A stretch of 64,000 nucleotides of DNA, from contig CM056553.1 in assembly GCA_029721515.1 (NCBI GenBank), positions 13,210,447 through 13,274,446 of the forward strand, read 5' to 3'. The translations under genes were made by a program, and so were the position numbers. Shown in pieces: positions 9,894 to 23,466 of the stretch (the first letter of the stretch is position 1; every line of letters begins with the position of its first letter). This stretch comes from Synanceia verrucosa. Lineage: Eukaryota; Chordata; Actinopteri; Perciformes; Synanceiidae. The notes below the pieces were generated by a model. The model did no database searches. It was not told the origin of the DNA and saw only the letters and a program-made list of their open reading frames with translations.

Positions 9894-12800
9894 CTAGTTT
9901 GAAGGTGGGTCCTCACTTGCAGTTGGAGGAGGGATCTTCAAAAACATGTGCAAAGCTGGAGTGAAGATGAGGACAGTGCCCAGTACTGCAACGGTGAGGA
10001 AAGCCCACAGGAAGATCCTGTCTAACACCTGAGCCACAAACTTCCAGTCTTGTACCACCTGGGAAACAGATGAGACAGGAGATGACAGCAACATACATAA
10101 ACAATAAGAGTTGTTCTAATGATTGCTTCAGTCTTTCATGATCCTGCTAAACCCACCTCACGGATGAAGTGTTCTTTGCGGATGTGTCTGCTGATGTAGC
10201 GCACTGAGTAGATAGCTTTGTCCAACATGGTCGCCCAGGCCTCTTCTTCCTTCCCCTCAGAAGTTATCTGTCCACGGGCTCCGCTGTTTACCCTCTGGCC
10301 TCCTTTCCGACCTCCAGAGCGAGACTTCAGCTCAGGACTTTCAGGAGCCAGCTCTGGGTAGTGGTAGCGGTCTGTGTGTCCACGCATGCAGAGCAACCTT
10401 GGCAGCTTCTGAAGGAACAGGTTACGAACCCACGGCGACATTGGGTGGTAGGTGGCCGAGGAGCGGTGGTGCACGTTGATGACAAAGACAGTGACGATGA
10501 TTGAGAGAGTGACGAAGATCATAATGAACAGCAGGTATTCTCCAATGAGTGGAATCACCTTGGAGGAGGAGGGGATGATCTCTTCTATGACCAAAAGGAA
10601 CACAGTGAGCGACACAAGGACAGAGGTGGAGAGCGACAGCTTCTCTCCTTCATCGGAGGGAAGGTAAAACACCAGGACGGTCAGGAAGGACAAACCCAAA
10701 CAAGGGATGATGAGGAACAGCGTGTAGAACAATGGCAACCTCTTCAGAATGAAAGAATACGTGATGAAGGGGTATGAATACATGTCATCCTTCCTGTTCC
10801 CTCTGGTGCCAGTGGCACTAAGGATCTCCCACTCCCCATTATCAAAGAAGTCCTTTCGGTCTACCTGGTTGTCTATCAGGACCAGGTCCACCATGTTGCC
10901 ATCATATGTCCAGGAGCCAAACTTCATGGTGCAGTTCTGGCGATCGAAGGGGAAGAAGGTGACATCCATAGTGCAGGCAGATTTATAACTGGCAGGTGGC
11001 GTCCAGGTGATGGCGCCATTGAACTTGACAATGGCTTTGGTCATCAAGGAGCCCTCGAACCGCCCATCAGCACTGAAGGAAAATCAGAAAGTAAGTCTCA
11101 GTACTACATTTATAGAATATCTGTTTACATCTTGTGATTGATTCCATACAAAAAAACATGATGGAAGTATTGCGGCGTATGCTTCCTAAATTGAACCAAA
11201 ATGCTGCGGTGGGCTAAGGCAAGGGGTATTACGTTGAAGACGCATCACGGAGTAGAATTGCATGCTCATGAAGTGTAATCAAGGTCCAGATCTCACTTTG
11301 ACAAGTCATATTGCTTAGTAATGCAACCAGTTAGCTCACACATGCAATCAGTCAGATGGAAAGTGACGGTGATGCTGACAGTCAACAGAAAGTGTGATCC
11401 CCAAGGATCCGCGATGATTGCCGGCCACAACACAGCACAGGTGCACGCACTAAAGTAAACTACACCACACCCACAGTGCTGTCCCCAGACACCGCGTTGT
11501 CTGCACCATGCTTGTGCTTTTCATACAGGTAGAGTGTCTCAGATATTTAAGTTTTTGCATGAAGGTAATCATGTCTGTTAGTTATTAGCATTTTAGAGCC
11601 ATCTTACTTCTCATAGAGGACGATGTCTGGGAGCCAAATATTTTCAGAGGGGACTCTGATGGAGGTGATTCCTCCATATTTGTCTGGATTCCAACGCAGC
11701 TTGTAATCAATCCACTCCTGGTCAACACAAACACAAAATAATAAACAATACTTAAGATGTCTACATGTTTTTTATTTGCATTTACAGTTATCACAGTTGA
11801 CTAAACTTATTTTAAGATGGTCTCTTTCCCTGTAATTGGATCAAATCCTCCTACGAACCTTTCATAGGGCTTGTTTGGAGAGAAACAATAGATGGATATT
11901 CCTTTTGCAAGATGCAACACAATTTAAATGGTCAAGAAAAGAGTCTACAAAAAACAATGCCAAAACATTTTATTATATTCTACAATCAAAAGTATTTATT
12001 TTTTCAGACAGAACAGGTATTGGTTAAGAACTCATGCTGAACTTAATTTACAGTATTTTATTACTAGCTAATCCATACCAGTATCATCATGTTCCTTCTT
12101 ATTAGCTTGTGGATATGATTTTGGTGATGGAAACAATTTCACTTGAGTTTCTGTTTGCTCACCTGGCACAGCCAAACGTTAGTAGTCATCAGCTGGTTCT
12201 TTTCATCCTAAAACAGACAAAGGCAATGGACAAAAAGAGTTCTGTTTAAAAATGGGGGAAAGCTAAGGAAGCTAACAGTGTGTAGGTTAACAGGGTTGCA
12301 CGTCATCAACATAAAAAGCACACTTTATTGTAACTTAATATAGCTCCCAAGATTTGTGTTAAATCTTTACATGGACCAAGAAAGTCAGACATCTCCCACT
12401 TCATATCCGTTGATTTGTTGATTTCAGATGCAGTTTATATCAACATAGTTGACAAACATATAGATACAGATCACTTAAGATAATCATCAGTATCAGTTAT
12501 GTTCATATGAATGTTTATCTCTGCTAACAAAAAGAAAGACAATACTGCATGTTTTGAGTTGCACGTTTCCTGATCCAGATCCTGCTTCCATATAATAATA
12601 TCACAATATCAGATTTGATTAGTTGACTAGATGAGAAGCTTGGTTGAAAGTAAACTGAATCATCCTTTCCCTCGCCATGAAATCAGACAGCATCTCATTT
12701 ACCTGTCTCTGCCACTTCCTTAGCAAACAAGAAAAAGAAACATAAAACCGGAGGTGGGTGCAGTGAACCCTGAAGCTGAAGCAATATAGAAGATGCAGCA

Positions 12801-15791
12801 AGAGGCAAATAGATGAAGACAGGAATAGAGATATGAGAGTGGTTAACACAGGTTTATTTCCACACCACTGGAGGGGAGTTTGAAAAAGACAGAGAGCAAA
12901 AGACTTGAGAGAAATAAACAGATGCACAAAGATGTTGTTCATTGTATCCAGACCAGGCCTCAGCTGTCAGACTGAGTTGGATGCTTTGATGATCACACAG
13001 AGCAGAGGTGAACCATAATTCAATACAGAGCCATGTACAGTAGCAGCTTAGAGATGCTCAGGGGGGCGTATATAATGTACAGAAGCTGCTGCATCTCTGA
13101 TTAGCTCTAGTTACAAAACTCCAACAGTTCAACAACCTAAATCACCTCTGCAGAGCCATAAGGGGGTGTTGTTTAATTAATCACTGGTTGTCTTTGACCA
13201 GGAAAGGTGGCAGGATAAAGAGTTAAATCTAAACTGGTCAAGATGAATATTTCAAGCTGAGAAGAGCGGCTGCTCCATTAGCATCCTCCGTTTTCTCCTC
13301 TTGGACACCTAAACCATCTCAACCTATCACGGCCAGCCTCTGAAATATTAAAGGAACACTCCAGAGACAGAGACTCTGTGGTTGTAGATATGAAGTGTTT
13401 CAGATCTATTTCAGGACCACGGAAAGCTCCACACTGCAACGCTGCCAGTGGGCTGTTTGGTTTCAGCACCATGGACAGCGACACTTTTCAGCACGCATGA
13501 ACCAACCACATCTCACTACATCTGCAAAAGCGTGGCTCTCACTTTAAAAATAATCTTTTTCTTTTTATTATATCCCCATGTGTGTCAACACATTCTCTTC
13601 TTTATAATAGGATAAAGCTGGAAATGCTCAATATTTTGTTGTTGTAAACATATATTCTGGCTTCACCAAGATGTCTGTTACTAGCAAAATGATTTTCTTA
13701 TAGAACTAAGCCCTGTCATTTTTTAAACTTCACAAAAAGGAATTAATTGTTCATCTGCTGGGGACTATTTACAGATTTGATGCATTAGCATTGCAGCTGA
13801 ATAGTATATGTAGGATTAAGTCAAAATAAAGTACACCTATTGAAACAATGTGGTTCATTTATATAGTTTATGGACAAGAATAAACGTCTACAGCACAGTA
13901 GAAAATACTATATCAGGCAATGGGGAGGTTAAATATAACTTCTAACATAATTTCTCCGGAAGAAGCTCAAATATTCCCTGTGCTGTATAAGTGTCATTCA
14001 TATTCTACATGTGGTCTCTGTAACAAGCTTATATACAGAAAATTATTTCAATTATGACATGATGATTTTTTTAATTCAATAATATATATAATCACATATA
14101 TATGTGATCTTCAGCAAGTTTAAAAATATAGTAAATAAAAAATATTGAGAATTGTGTTTGGATCCACTAGCGGGATCTTATCATGAATATGTGCTTATGA
14201 TAGCAGGCGTGTTCTCACCACATCGACCAGCTGGGAAATCTTGAGTCCAAAGCGTACCCTAACAGTGTCGTTGGCGTGCTGGATGGGCCTGACCCAACGC
14301 TGGTAGCCTTGGAAGAGCTTCTTCAGCAGGGCGTCCTCCATCTCTGCCAAGGACACAAACTCACTCGGTGCTGGAACAAAGAGGAGGAATGGGGATTAAC
14401 AACTGTCCATTACATGAACACATCCATTATGTTACCTGGGGAATAGAGTCAAACTTTCTCACTGACAGAAAAAGTCAAAATCTGCACTTTTGCCATTTCT
14501 GTTGTTGAGTGCCTTTTCCATGTGCTTTATTTTTAAATGTCATAAAAACATGAAAAGAGTGATGCTAACTCTTTTAAATTGGTCTTTGGAGAAGTTTTCA
14601 TTTACTTTTGGGAAGGTACAGTCTGAAAGTAAACTACAGTGGGTTTGCAGCAGCACCTTGACATTCAAATACTTTGAAAGGTGACTTTGAGAAAGCCTCT
14701 GCGTAAAGAAAATATCTGACATACGAGGCACCATGGACAGTAACCCTGACCGTTTAGCTGATTCAACTCATTAACCTCACTTCTGTTATGTGTTCTGTTA
14801 TGTGAATCAACAGAATATGTGTAACACAAAGGGTTCAAAAGGAAACAAAATTGTAAAAGGTAACTTGGTTCCCTCCTCATTCAGATAATCATAACCTTAA
14901 AACTTCCCCTGGCACAGCATAACTTCAGTCCTCCAGCAGTGTATCTCCAGATATAGTAGGTACAAGAGAGGATGGAGGCGGGTTGATGCAGCTCTGCACT
15001 GTTACAATGGAGGGGGAGGGGACAGAGATAATATAAGCACATCAGTGGGCCTGAGGCAATATGATGTCCCTGGAGGGACAGTCATACTGACAAGAGACAG
15101 CTATAATGTCGAAGACATGGGACGTGTAATGTGTGGTGAGGAGGATTGAGAACCTTCAACCTGCGGTTTCTCCTCTGACTTCACATCTGTCCGACGCCAT
15201 GGGTGAAACAAAGCAAAGTGTCCACAAAAATTTGGAGAGCATTTGAGTCATGTTGGATCGCCTCTGTCTGTGCTTTCAAGAACTCAGTGAGCATTGAACA
15301 CTGACACCTGACACCTGTGTTCCTGTTTGTTTGGTGACCAGCTACAGCACAAACAGAGGCAGAGCTGCCCAGAGGAGTGCAGTGGGATAAATGGGATAAC
15401 ATCTTTGGCAGTTTAATTATTGTCATTACAATTAAAAAGGAAGGGAGGGTGGACATGATTTCTTTGAGAAGAAATAGTCTGCACAAGAAGAATAACATAC
15501 ATGAGAGGACATATGGGGAAATCAATAATTCTGTAAGAAACAATCTTTGGATGAGCAATGAATGAGAAGGTTGTAGCCTACTTTTTGGGTGAGGAGGTCA
15601 TGGGAGGTTATGCGGAGCTGATTTGAATATTTATCAGACACGAATGTTACACCACATGGTCTCTGTGTGGTCTGAAACGATCCTGTAGAGCATATAAACA
15701 TATTGAGAGAATAAATGTGAACGCGCTTACCGAGGGTGTCGGCGAGGGCCAGCGGACAGAGGAGGAGGAAGAGGAGGACCGACAACTTCAT
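9894..15791 (-). CDS. chrnb3: Neuronal nicotinic acetylcholine receptor subunit beta-3
   Basis: Six exons on the minus strand: 15731-15791, 14219-14370, 12163-12207, 11608-11717, 10157-11072 and 9894-10058. All are GT-AG and in phase, giving 482 aa and a TAG stop. This is a Cys-loop ligand-gated cation channel subunit of the plasma membrane. Residues 1-18 are a signal peptide (MKLSVLLFLLLCPLALAD). Exon 2 gives DALLKKLFQGYQRWVRP. The Cys-loop is Cys156-Cys170. M1 is near 238-260, M2 lies in EKLSLSTSVLVSL, and M4 is in the last exon (FVAQVLDRIFLW). At the tip of loop C it reads GNRKDDMYSYPF, so the vicinal cysteines are missing and it is a non-alpha subunit. MYSYPFITYSF, STYHPM and VVQDWKFVAQVLDR separate beta3 from alpha5. 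Beta3 is normally an accessory subunit joining alpha6-containing receptors, in keeping with its neighbour chrna6. Oddity: loop D reads VWLCQ, with an extra cysteine (Cys85). Paralogue a or b cannot be decided. Confidence 0.95.
12208..14218 (-). other. chrnb3: chrnb3 intron 2
   Basis: A 2.0-kb intron bounded by GTGAGA and TTTTAG. It holds an RE1/NRSE motif at 13462-13482 and otherwise AT-rich DNA. Confidence 0.9.
13462..13482 (+). promoter_or_regulatory. RE1/NRSE (REST-binding) element in chrnb3 intron 2
   Basis: The sequence reads TTCAGCACC, AT, GGACAGCGAC on the plus strand. It matches the RE1 consensus at all informative bases except the penultimate one. It is about 2.3 kb downstream of the chrnb3 start codon. 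REST sites in introns or 5' regions silence neuronal receptor genes outside the nervous system, which suits a neuronal nAChR subunit. Binding is inferred from the motif alone. Confidence 0.8.
14371..15730 (-). other. chrnb3: chrnb3 intron 1
   Basis: A 1.36-kb intron between the signal-peptide exon (donor G|GTAAGC) and exon 2 (acceptor TTCCAG). I see nothing notable inside. Confidence 0.9.
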
Positions 15792-16082
15792 GGTGACGAG
15801 CGCTCCTGCAGCCTCGTGTTACTGTCTGCTGTTCAGCTCGAGAGGAAAGTGCCAGCGCCGAGGAGGCGAAGGCACCCAACTTCCCATCAGTTGTGCTCAA
15901 AACCAAGAAGAAATCAACTCCTCTGATGCAGATTCACAGAGAGCACGGTCCCGGTGTGAGGGTGCATGTGGACGATGTGTGCGTATGGTCGGGTGCGTCA
16001 GCGGAGCGGCTCTCTGGAGGAGGAGGAAGAGGAGGAGGAAGATGAGGTCCGGGTGGGGCTGAGGCGTGGAGTTTAAAATACA
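15792..16082 (-). promoter_or_regulatory. chrnb3: chrnb3 5' UTR and core promoter region
   Basis: Upstream of the chrnb3 ATG is a GC- and CpG-rich block with a pyrimidine-rich run on the minus strand. A TATA-like TATTTTAAA lies at about 16073-16081 in the right orientation, which would place a start site near 16045. This assignment rests on position and motif only. Confidence 0.45.
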
Positions 16083-17009
16083 CTCTGAAACATATACAAA
16101 CACGTTTTATTGTTGTTGTTGATGTTCTCAGGAATGTCGTTTTAATAAAAACATTGTAATACTATTCTTCACAGGTGCACATTTCACTTGCAGGAATTTA
16201 CCCACACACATGACTTTTGTAACATTTGCATGGTTTCCTTTGCAGGGTTACAGCACTAGTGTTAGTAATTGCAGTGACTGTGGCAAAGGCTGGATGTCCT
16301 GCGGCTTATAGACATACCTCATTCCCCGCAGAGGACTGTATGCCCTCCAGCTGTAGAGCAACAGCTCAGTCTAATTAGCAGCTGAATTCACTGCTCATCC
16401 ACTGGAGAGCGCTGATAAGAACACTAACCCAGGATATGTTATGAGACAGTACATGACAGCAGAGGCCTTTTCTGTTATTTAAAGTTCCCCTTCAACTGCA
16501 GTTTAATCTGTGATATATTAAAGATTACAGATCAGGCCTGTAATGAAAAAGGCAATTTGAGCTCATGTTTATGTTCTTAAAGTATAAGGGTCACTGGTAT
16601 CATTAGGCCCATTATAAGGGGGCTGAAGCCCTCCCCCCATAATAGACATGTTTATTCATTCATCATCAATCATGTGCAGATATTCTATTTGTTTATTCTG
16701 CATGTCTGCATGATATTCTGCATGTGTCTATTTACTGACACATGCAGTTGTACTTCCTGTGCCTGTGATAAAATACTTTTTTTTCAGAAGCATTTTCTCC
16801 ATGATACAAATCAGGTGAACAGAAAAGTATAAATATTTCACTAAGGTGTTTATTGGAGATTGAATACTGGAGGGTAAATATTCAGGTGCTTCTGTACAAA
16901 ACCATTGTCTGAATTAATATCCATGGGAAAATTATATCAGTTAAACCATAAATGCTGTTCTTTATTCCCCCATTTCACAAGTATCACTCAAACTATTACG
17001 TTAGTATTA

Positions 17010-17350
17010 TCCATCCAGCCATCCATTATCTACCGCTTATCCTCACATAGGGTCGCAGGGGGGCTGGAGCCTATCCCAGCTGTCTTAGGGCGGAAGGCAG
17101 GGTACACCCTGGACAAGTCGCCACCTCATCACAGGGCACATAGAGACAGACAACCACTCACACTCACATTCACACCTACGGTCAATTTAAATTAGCCAAT
17201 TGACCTAATCCCCATGCATGTTTTTGGATGGTGGGAGGAAGCCGGAGTACCCGGAGAGAACCCACGCAGACACGGGGAGAACATGCAAACTCCACATAGA
17301 AAGGCCCGGTACCTTCTTGCTGTGAGGCGACAGTGCTAACCACTACACCC
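17010..17350 (-). mobile_element. tRNA-derived SINE, copy 1
   Basis: Read on the minus strand, the element starts with a tRNA-like head: a box-A-like GTAGTGGTTAGCACTGTCGC, and a GGTACCGGGC that is a weak box-B remnant in this copy. It continues through a conserved body (GCATGTTCTCCCCGTGTC, ACATGCATGGGGATTAGG) and ends in a GGATGG-type tail. It is flanked by a perfect 12-bp duplication, ACGTTAGTATTA, at 16998-17009 and 17351-17362, direct proof of retroposition. Confidence 0.9.
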
Positions 17351-19248
17351 ACGTTAGTATTAGTTATATTTAAAACACATGTGACCTTGTACATCATTCT
17401 GTGGAGGCGTTTCTCTGTTGTGCGACATGTCATGTCCTATCAGAGAACCAGGTCAACAGCACAAATGCTGTCGCAGCCAGATGTTTCTGGTGTCAGCCAC
17501 TTAGTCAGCCATAAGGGCATTGTCTATCCCAGAATGTGTTTCTTTGTCTGTGTATTCATGTATCACAGAACAACATGTGTGAGTATAGCAACAAGCAGGT
17601 TGCACAGACTCAAGGGAACATCACCAAAGACCAAAGCACATCTATTTGTGAGGTGTTGTTGTCAGAGCAGCAGGTTGAGCAACCAAATGCTGCATCGCAA
17701 TTATGTAACACTTTGATGGTGTTTTTCTGTCTTTCTAGTCTTTTTTCCATTAAATGTAAAAAGTAAATCGTGACATGCACTTGGCAACGTATGAAAGGAC
17801 ATAAAAACAGAAGAATCTAATTCACTAAAACCCATAAACACCCCACGCAAACACACACACTGATGCCAGTTTATAAATCACAGAAGAGGACAACAACACT
17901 TTTTAATAAGAGCTCTGTGCCGACAAACCTGGACTGTGCTGCCATCTGACAGCGCAGAAGACATTAAGATGAGGTGAGAAACAAGCTGTTGAGAGGAATA
18001 GATGCATGGTGCAGTTTAGTGGTCTTGAGCTTGGCAGCTACTATGTTAAATAAAAGAAATAACTGTCCATTGGTTTAGTTCTTACACACCTGTACAAAGA
18101 GGCAGATGATTCTCATACACTGATGAAGAAGATCCTCGATAGCGTAGACTTTCACATACAGCATCATGAACGTGCCAAAAGTTAACCTAATATAAAAAAA
18201 AACAAGATGATTTAAATCAAATCATTCAGGGAAGCTTTTGAGAAGATTTTCTCCAATTCAGGTCAGGGCACAGGACAGGATCTTCATGACAATTCATGGT
18301 TGTCATACATCCAGCATTCATGTTATGCGTGCTTCCTAAATTTTCAACCCAAAATGTTTTAGTTTAACCCAATCTTACAAAACCATGAGTGGAGATAAAC
18401 AATTGCTTGCTTGCATTGTGAATGTTGCTGGCGTCGCTCACTTTATCTTTTACTTCCTTGTTTAAAGGGAACCTCCAGTGCTTATTTTCAGGTGCATTCT
18501 TGTCTTTTGCTTTTCTACCAGAACATTGTAAAACTTTAATGTTAAAAACACACACTCATTTTCTGCAGCTCCTCATTCTACCCTGTCTGAAACACTCCTA
18601 ACATCTGGCCAATGAACCAAAAAGTCATTATTTTTTACGAACAAGTGCACATTTAGTAATGACAATGTGCAGTGCCCTAAAAACTCACAAGGGTGCAAAC
18701 TGTATTTGTAAACCATGCAAATAATCTCACTGAAGAAATTCATTTTTAACTCTGACAAGAAGCAATTTCTGGAAGTTTAAAGAGTTGAGACTGTGAGGCC
18801 TGTGGATTATTTCAAGGAACTGGGATGCAGTTTCTGGAGAGATGTAGAATTTTTGAACCTGGGCAAAAATCTCAAAAATGAAATGATGCAAGCAAAGAAA
18901 AGAGCTGACTGAATTCACAAGTAGCCTATATAGTAAGATTAACACATAACACACAAAGTATATATGCATTTGCTATAATAAACACAAATGATGCATATAT
19001 TCCAAATCTCTGTTTTTCTATGTCACACTCTCCCTCTCTCCTCCTCCATGGGGTGAAGTGACAGGGATAACAGGAGGCTGATTATCACAACGAAATTATC
19101 CTGATTTTCTGCTCCACTTGGAGCCACGGGGCGGGCAGCTGCTGCCTCCGAGATCATCCCGTCCGCCTCTAATCATTTGGAAACATAAATTTTTGCAGGC
19201 TGGAAACCTGCCGGCTTCTTCCCAGACGACTGTGGGCAGCTGCACAGC

Positions 19249-19251
<3 letters not shown>

Positions 19252-19292
<41 letters not shown>
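19252..19292. repeat. (TG)n microsatellite
   Basis: An uninterrupted TG tract of about 20 units. Confidence 0.95.
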
Positions 19293-19294
<2 letters not shown>

Positions 19295-19947
19295 TAGTTA
19301 ATGTGTGTGGTGAGATTGAGACGACAGAAAGTGAAGGCAGAGTACATTTCTGCATGTGTGTGTGTGTTTGCCACACGTTAAAGCTTGTTTGCATGCGTGA
19401 GTGTTGTTTTTGTTTTCTCGGCCATTTGTTGAGCTCATAATCAAAGTCTGCATAATTTTAATTGGTGCAGAAATATTTAATAAACCAGAGGAAACAGCCC
19501 TGTCTCCTGAGGCCTGCCGTTTTAATCTTAATCTCTTTGTTATTATTAAGGTTTTTTTTAAAACTGGTGATAGAGGCAGGAGGGGGTACAGTGAGGGAAA
19601 TCAAATCTCACACAAGCTTCAAAGCAAAACAGAGTCAGTGGTCTACACATGCTAATACTATTAGCCCACTGATGCTAACGCCAGGACTTTGAGCAGAAAT
19701 CCTGATAACCTTGTAAGCGTTGGCTTATTGATGGAAGCCAAAGTAGTTTCAGGAAAACTTTTTTCAAAACCAGTCAAACTTTTAAGTGATCTCATGCAAA
19801 AATCCCTACTTATCAATAATGCAAGTGTACAGTTTGTTTTTGATATTTTAATCATCATTAGTACCAAAAGGACTGCAGAACAAAATTCCAGCCGGACAAG
19901 AGGGAAAAGTCACTGGGAACTTTGTCAAAACACTCAACAGAGAAAGA

Positions 19948-19970
19948 AAAGAAAAGAAAAGAAAAGAAAG
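19948..19970. repeat. (GAAAA)n microsatellite
   Basis: A short run of GAAAA pentamers. Confidence 0.8.
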
Positions 19971-20254
19971 GATCAAATGCAAAAAAAGTTCAACATCAGC
20001 CACTGCTGCTTAGCAGCAAACTGAGCTTTAGACACGCACAAAATATTTATTGACCTCTAACGTGATACTCTGACTGAGACGTCTCTCTCTGATTTTCCTT
20101 TTGTCTTCGTCTGACTGACGCACTGAGAAGAAAAGACTGCTGTTTGAAACTCAAGCCGGCCAGACAGTGTTACAATACTGTCTCCTTCAGATAGCCTACT
20201 GTAGGACTTACTAATGAGCAATAATCATGTGCAACAGCCATGTAAAATAATAAT

Positions 20255-20255
<1 letters not shown>

Positions 20256-20289
<34 letters not shown>
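20256..20289. repeat. (TG)n microsatellite
   Basis: An uninterrupted TG tract of about 17 units. Confidence 0.95.
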
Positions 20290-20293
<4 letters not shown>

Positions 20294-22129
20294 GTACACT
20301 TGACTCTTTGACTTACCTTTGCAAATGTTGAATGGGTTGCCATAGTACAAATATTCAGACCAATAATCACAATAACATTATCATTTTGAGCTCATGTCAA
20401 AGTGTAGCTTCACACATATCAGACAGACAGATAGATAGGCACAGAGAAATTCACAAAATAAGACTCAAATCTCTTCAAATTTGAAGGACAAACATTTTAA
20501 TCAACATGACAGCTCTCAGTATCGATGCACATAATGTCATTGTGCCCTCTCTGGCATGTGTGCACTGTGAATGAACCCTTTGGGAGGCATAATTGATAAC
20601 ATTGTACTTGTTATACTGTTCCTTTTCAGCTTTGCACTTTTGTATCACCATACATTTTATGCATCCCAGTGTGAGTGTGGGTGTGTCTGTCACTATACAC
20701 TTCAGTCCAGAGCCAGTTTGGAGAGAATATATGAACTCTGGCAAATCAAAGATGTCATCAGATGTGATTCAGCTGTGCTTCGTGTGCATGTCTCATCTGT
20801 ATTTGTGCATACATGCATGAGTGTATGCACAAATACACAATACATCCATGTGTATGCGCAAAATTGTGACTGACCACCTGATTTGGTCAACGTGCAAGTA
20901 TGTAACTCTGAATGTGTATTTTCGTTCATATATGTGTTTGTGAGTGGCTTTGTATATCTGTATGCAGTCATGTATGTATGTGATGTGGTTACTGCTCAGG
21001 GCTTTGCACCCTTAACAAAGGGGACAGCTTGGTGTACTTATCATCTCTGTGTGTCAGAGCCTATGAGGAGTTCACAGTGCTTACTTGTCCCGGGAGAAAT
21101 CAGTTTCAATTTCTCATCTTGAGTAAAAGAAATTTTGTGTGCCTCTGGACAAGACAGGCAGATAATGAGGCACCTTCTGTCACGCACCCACATATGCAGT
21201 GTGTCATATTCACATAAAGCCTCGGCGATACGCCATCAGAAAAGTCTTGACGCCACTGAGCTCCTGGCAGAAGACTTCACATTGTATTTACATCCTCAGC
21301 CTGGTTCCAAACACACAACATTATGAAAAAAATGATGGTTGGATGACACCAAACTGTGACAGCAAATGCAAATGCCCTAAAAGTCAGTCCAACTGTTCAC
21401 TGTTAGATTCAGATTGAGACAAATGAGGACATCACTTGATTCACACCCATCTTTGTTTCCTCATTCAAAATGATGTGTTCTTTCTAACAGCTTCCCTGCT
21501 AATCTTGAATCATTGTTTTTTCCTTCACAGATCAAATCATGTTAAGGTCCAGCAGGTTAGAACAATGCTTTGACAGGTATTGGTCAAACAGGGCTTTCAC
21601 ACTACGATGCTACAACTTTACCAACTAGGCTGTCAGGAGAATTGTTGTATATTTTGGTAAAGTTTTTGCAACACTGTACTGAGCAAATGGATTGGCAGCA
21701 TAGGAGATGAATATACTGTATGGCAAAGTTAAGAAACATGGCAGTCCTTTAGACATTTTGTCTTTTACTTATTTTTTTAAAACACAACCTATTCAGCACT
21801 AATATGCCCGTAAATACACTACCTACAGCCTTCAACCATTTAAAGGGGAAGTGCAGTTTTTTTTACAAACTGGACCTTATTTCTGGGATAAAATACTGCC
21901 ATTTACTCACCCATTTCACTTTGGAGTCAATTGGAGTACTTCTGACGATATTTGGATTTGATGATATCCATTTAACAGGAATGAATAGGGCACTGAAATG
22001 CAGCCAGTAAATGACACAAACTTGACCATTTTTCAAATAACAGACATTTAATAAGATGGGCTACACTATTACTATTCTCATTTGAGTCAGGAGTTGTCTC
22101 TAACTTGACAAAATTCAATCTGTAAACTC

Positions 22130-22223
22130 TACTTCCTGTGTATCATAGTTTACTAAGGACCCCTAGTGAACTGTGAATTTCTCTGTGAGATGAATAAAGC
22201 ATCTGTCTATCTATCTATCTAGT
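22130..22223 (+). repeat. Possible retroelement 3' tail ending in (TATC)n
   Basis: The phrase GATGAATAAAGCATCTGTC running into TATC tetramers resembles the 3' tails of fish retroelements. No body of the element is recognisable here. Confidence 0.4.
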
Positions 22224-23159
22224 GCCCACCTATGTGGCCTTCACAGTGCCTAACTAAAACAAAGCATGTATGTGTATGTGACAACATCACAAATAAGTAT
22301 TTTAGGAAATGTGAGACACTGTAATAGTCTAAAGATATTTTATGGTGTGGTATAGTACAACAGCAACACATGTGCACACTCATACAGTGATGGACTCAGC
22401 TGTGCCGAAGAAACCACAGGGTCGTTGGATAAATAAATGTCTCTCGAGTAATTCAGCAGAAGGTCTGAATTGTGGACTTACTTGCTGGGCTGCTGTGGTT
22501 CTTCAACTCTTGGCCTTCATGGTTTTTGTTTTAATCCAACGGTGCAGCTGCTGCTGATCCTCTGCCTGTAGAGCACCATGGATATGAAGGCCTGTGTCCT
22601 TACACTGTATATAGTGTCACACATAAAATAAAAGGTTAAAAAACAAGATGCCTCAAAATGAAAAGTGCTTTTTACGCTGACATAATGACACTAGTTGAAG
22701 GAATTGTTCAACATTTAGGAGAATATGCTCATTTGCTTAGAAGAGAATGTTGATGAGACTATCACATCTCTTTGCTAAATATTAAACAACTATTGTCATT
22801 TCCTGCAAGTTAGGTCAAGTTTTGTCATTTATTTCAGTCTCTCACACTTTTGCCATTGTGTGTCTCCTGTTTGCCAGTCTGACTGCTTTGCCCTGCACTG
22901 GCAGCTATACACGACAGCTACGACCAGCAGCTGGTTAGCCTAGCTTAACATAAGGTCTTATTGTCAGATTGATGGGCAAGATGTGCTGGCACCAGTCCAT
23001 GCTAAGTTCATTGGCTGCTGACTGTAGGTTAATACATATTTTGCAAACAAGAAGGCTAAGAAGCTAATTTTACCCAACCACAGTATTCCTTGAACCCTGT
23101 CACCAGATATTGTTTGCCCTGTGCCTTCAGTGACATCGAAAGTTCATCATGGCTTTTTG

Positions 23160-23160
<1 letters not shown>

Positions 23161-23212
<52 letters not shown>
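23161..23212. repeat. (TG)n microsatellite
   Basis: About 26 TG units, just left of a hAT-like MITE. Confidence 0.95.
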
Positions 23213-23213
<1 letters not shown>

Positions 23214-23287
23214 TAGATAGTGTGTGTTTGCTGGGCTTTCTTGAATTGCCTCTGAAAGGTACAGGTCTAAGTTGCATTTATCCCTAG

Positions 23288-23466
23288 TAGTGATTGGAAG
23301 TTCAGCTCTTCACAGAGAGTCGGCTCTTTTAGTTTAGTTTGTGTCACAAACTATTATTTTTTGTGAAGTAACGGTAAAATATAGGGTGACAAAAGACCTT
23401 AAATTAAGAGCCCTTCAGAAGTTGAAAGAGCTGGCTCTCTGAAAAGAGACAAACTTCCCATCACTA
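23288..23466. mobile_element. hAT-like MITE, 179 bp
   Basis: The ends are TAGTGATTGGAAGTTC and GAAACTTCCCATCACTA-like (read at the right as AAACTTCCCATCACTA), imperfect inverted repeats. Inner GAGCC/GGCTC arms also pair. Flanking 8-mers are ATCCCTAG and ATCCCTGC (6 of 8 identical). This is the same superfamily style as the element at 7898, but a different family. Confidence 0.8.

Noticed and set aside
17290..17350. tRNA-like sequence with box A and box B (also in the other two copies)
   Set aside because: It is the head of a SINE with target-site duplications and does not fold as a complete tRNA.
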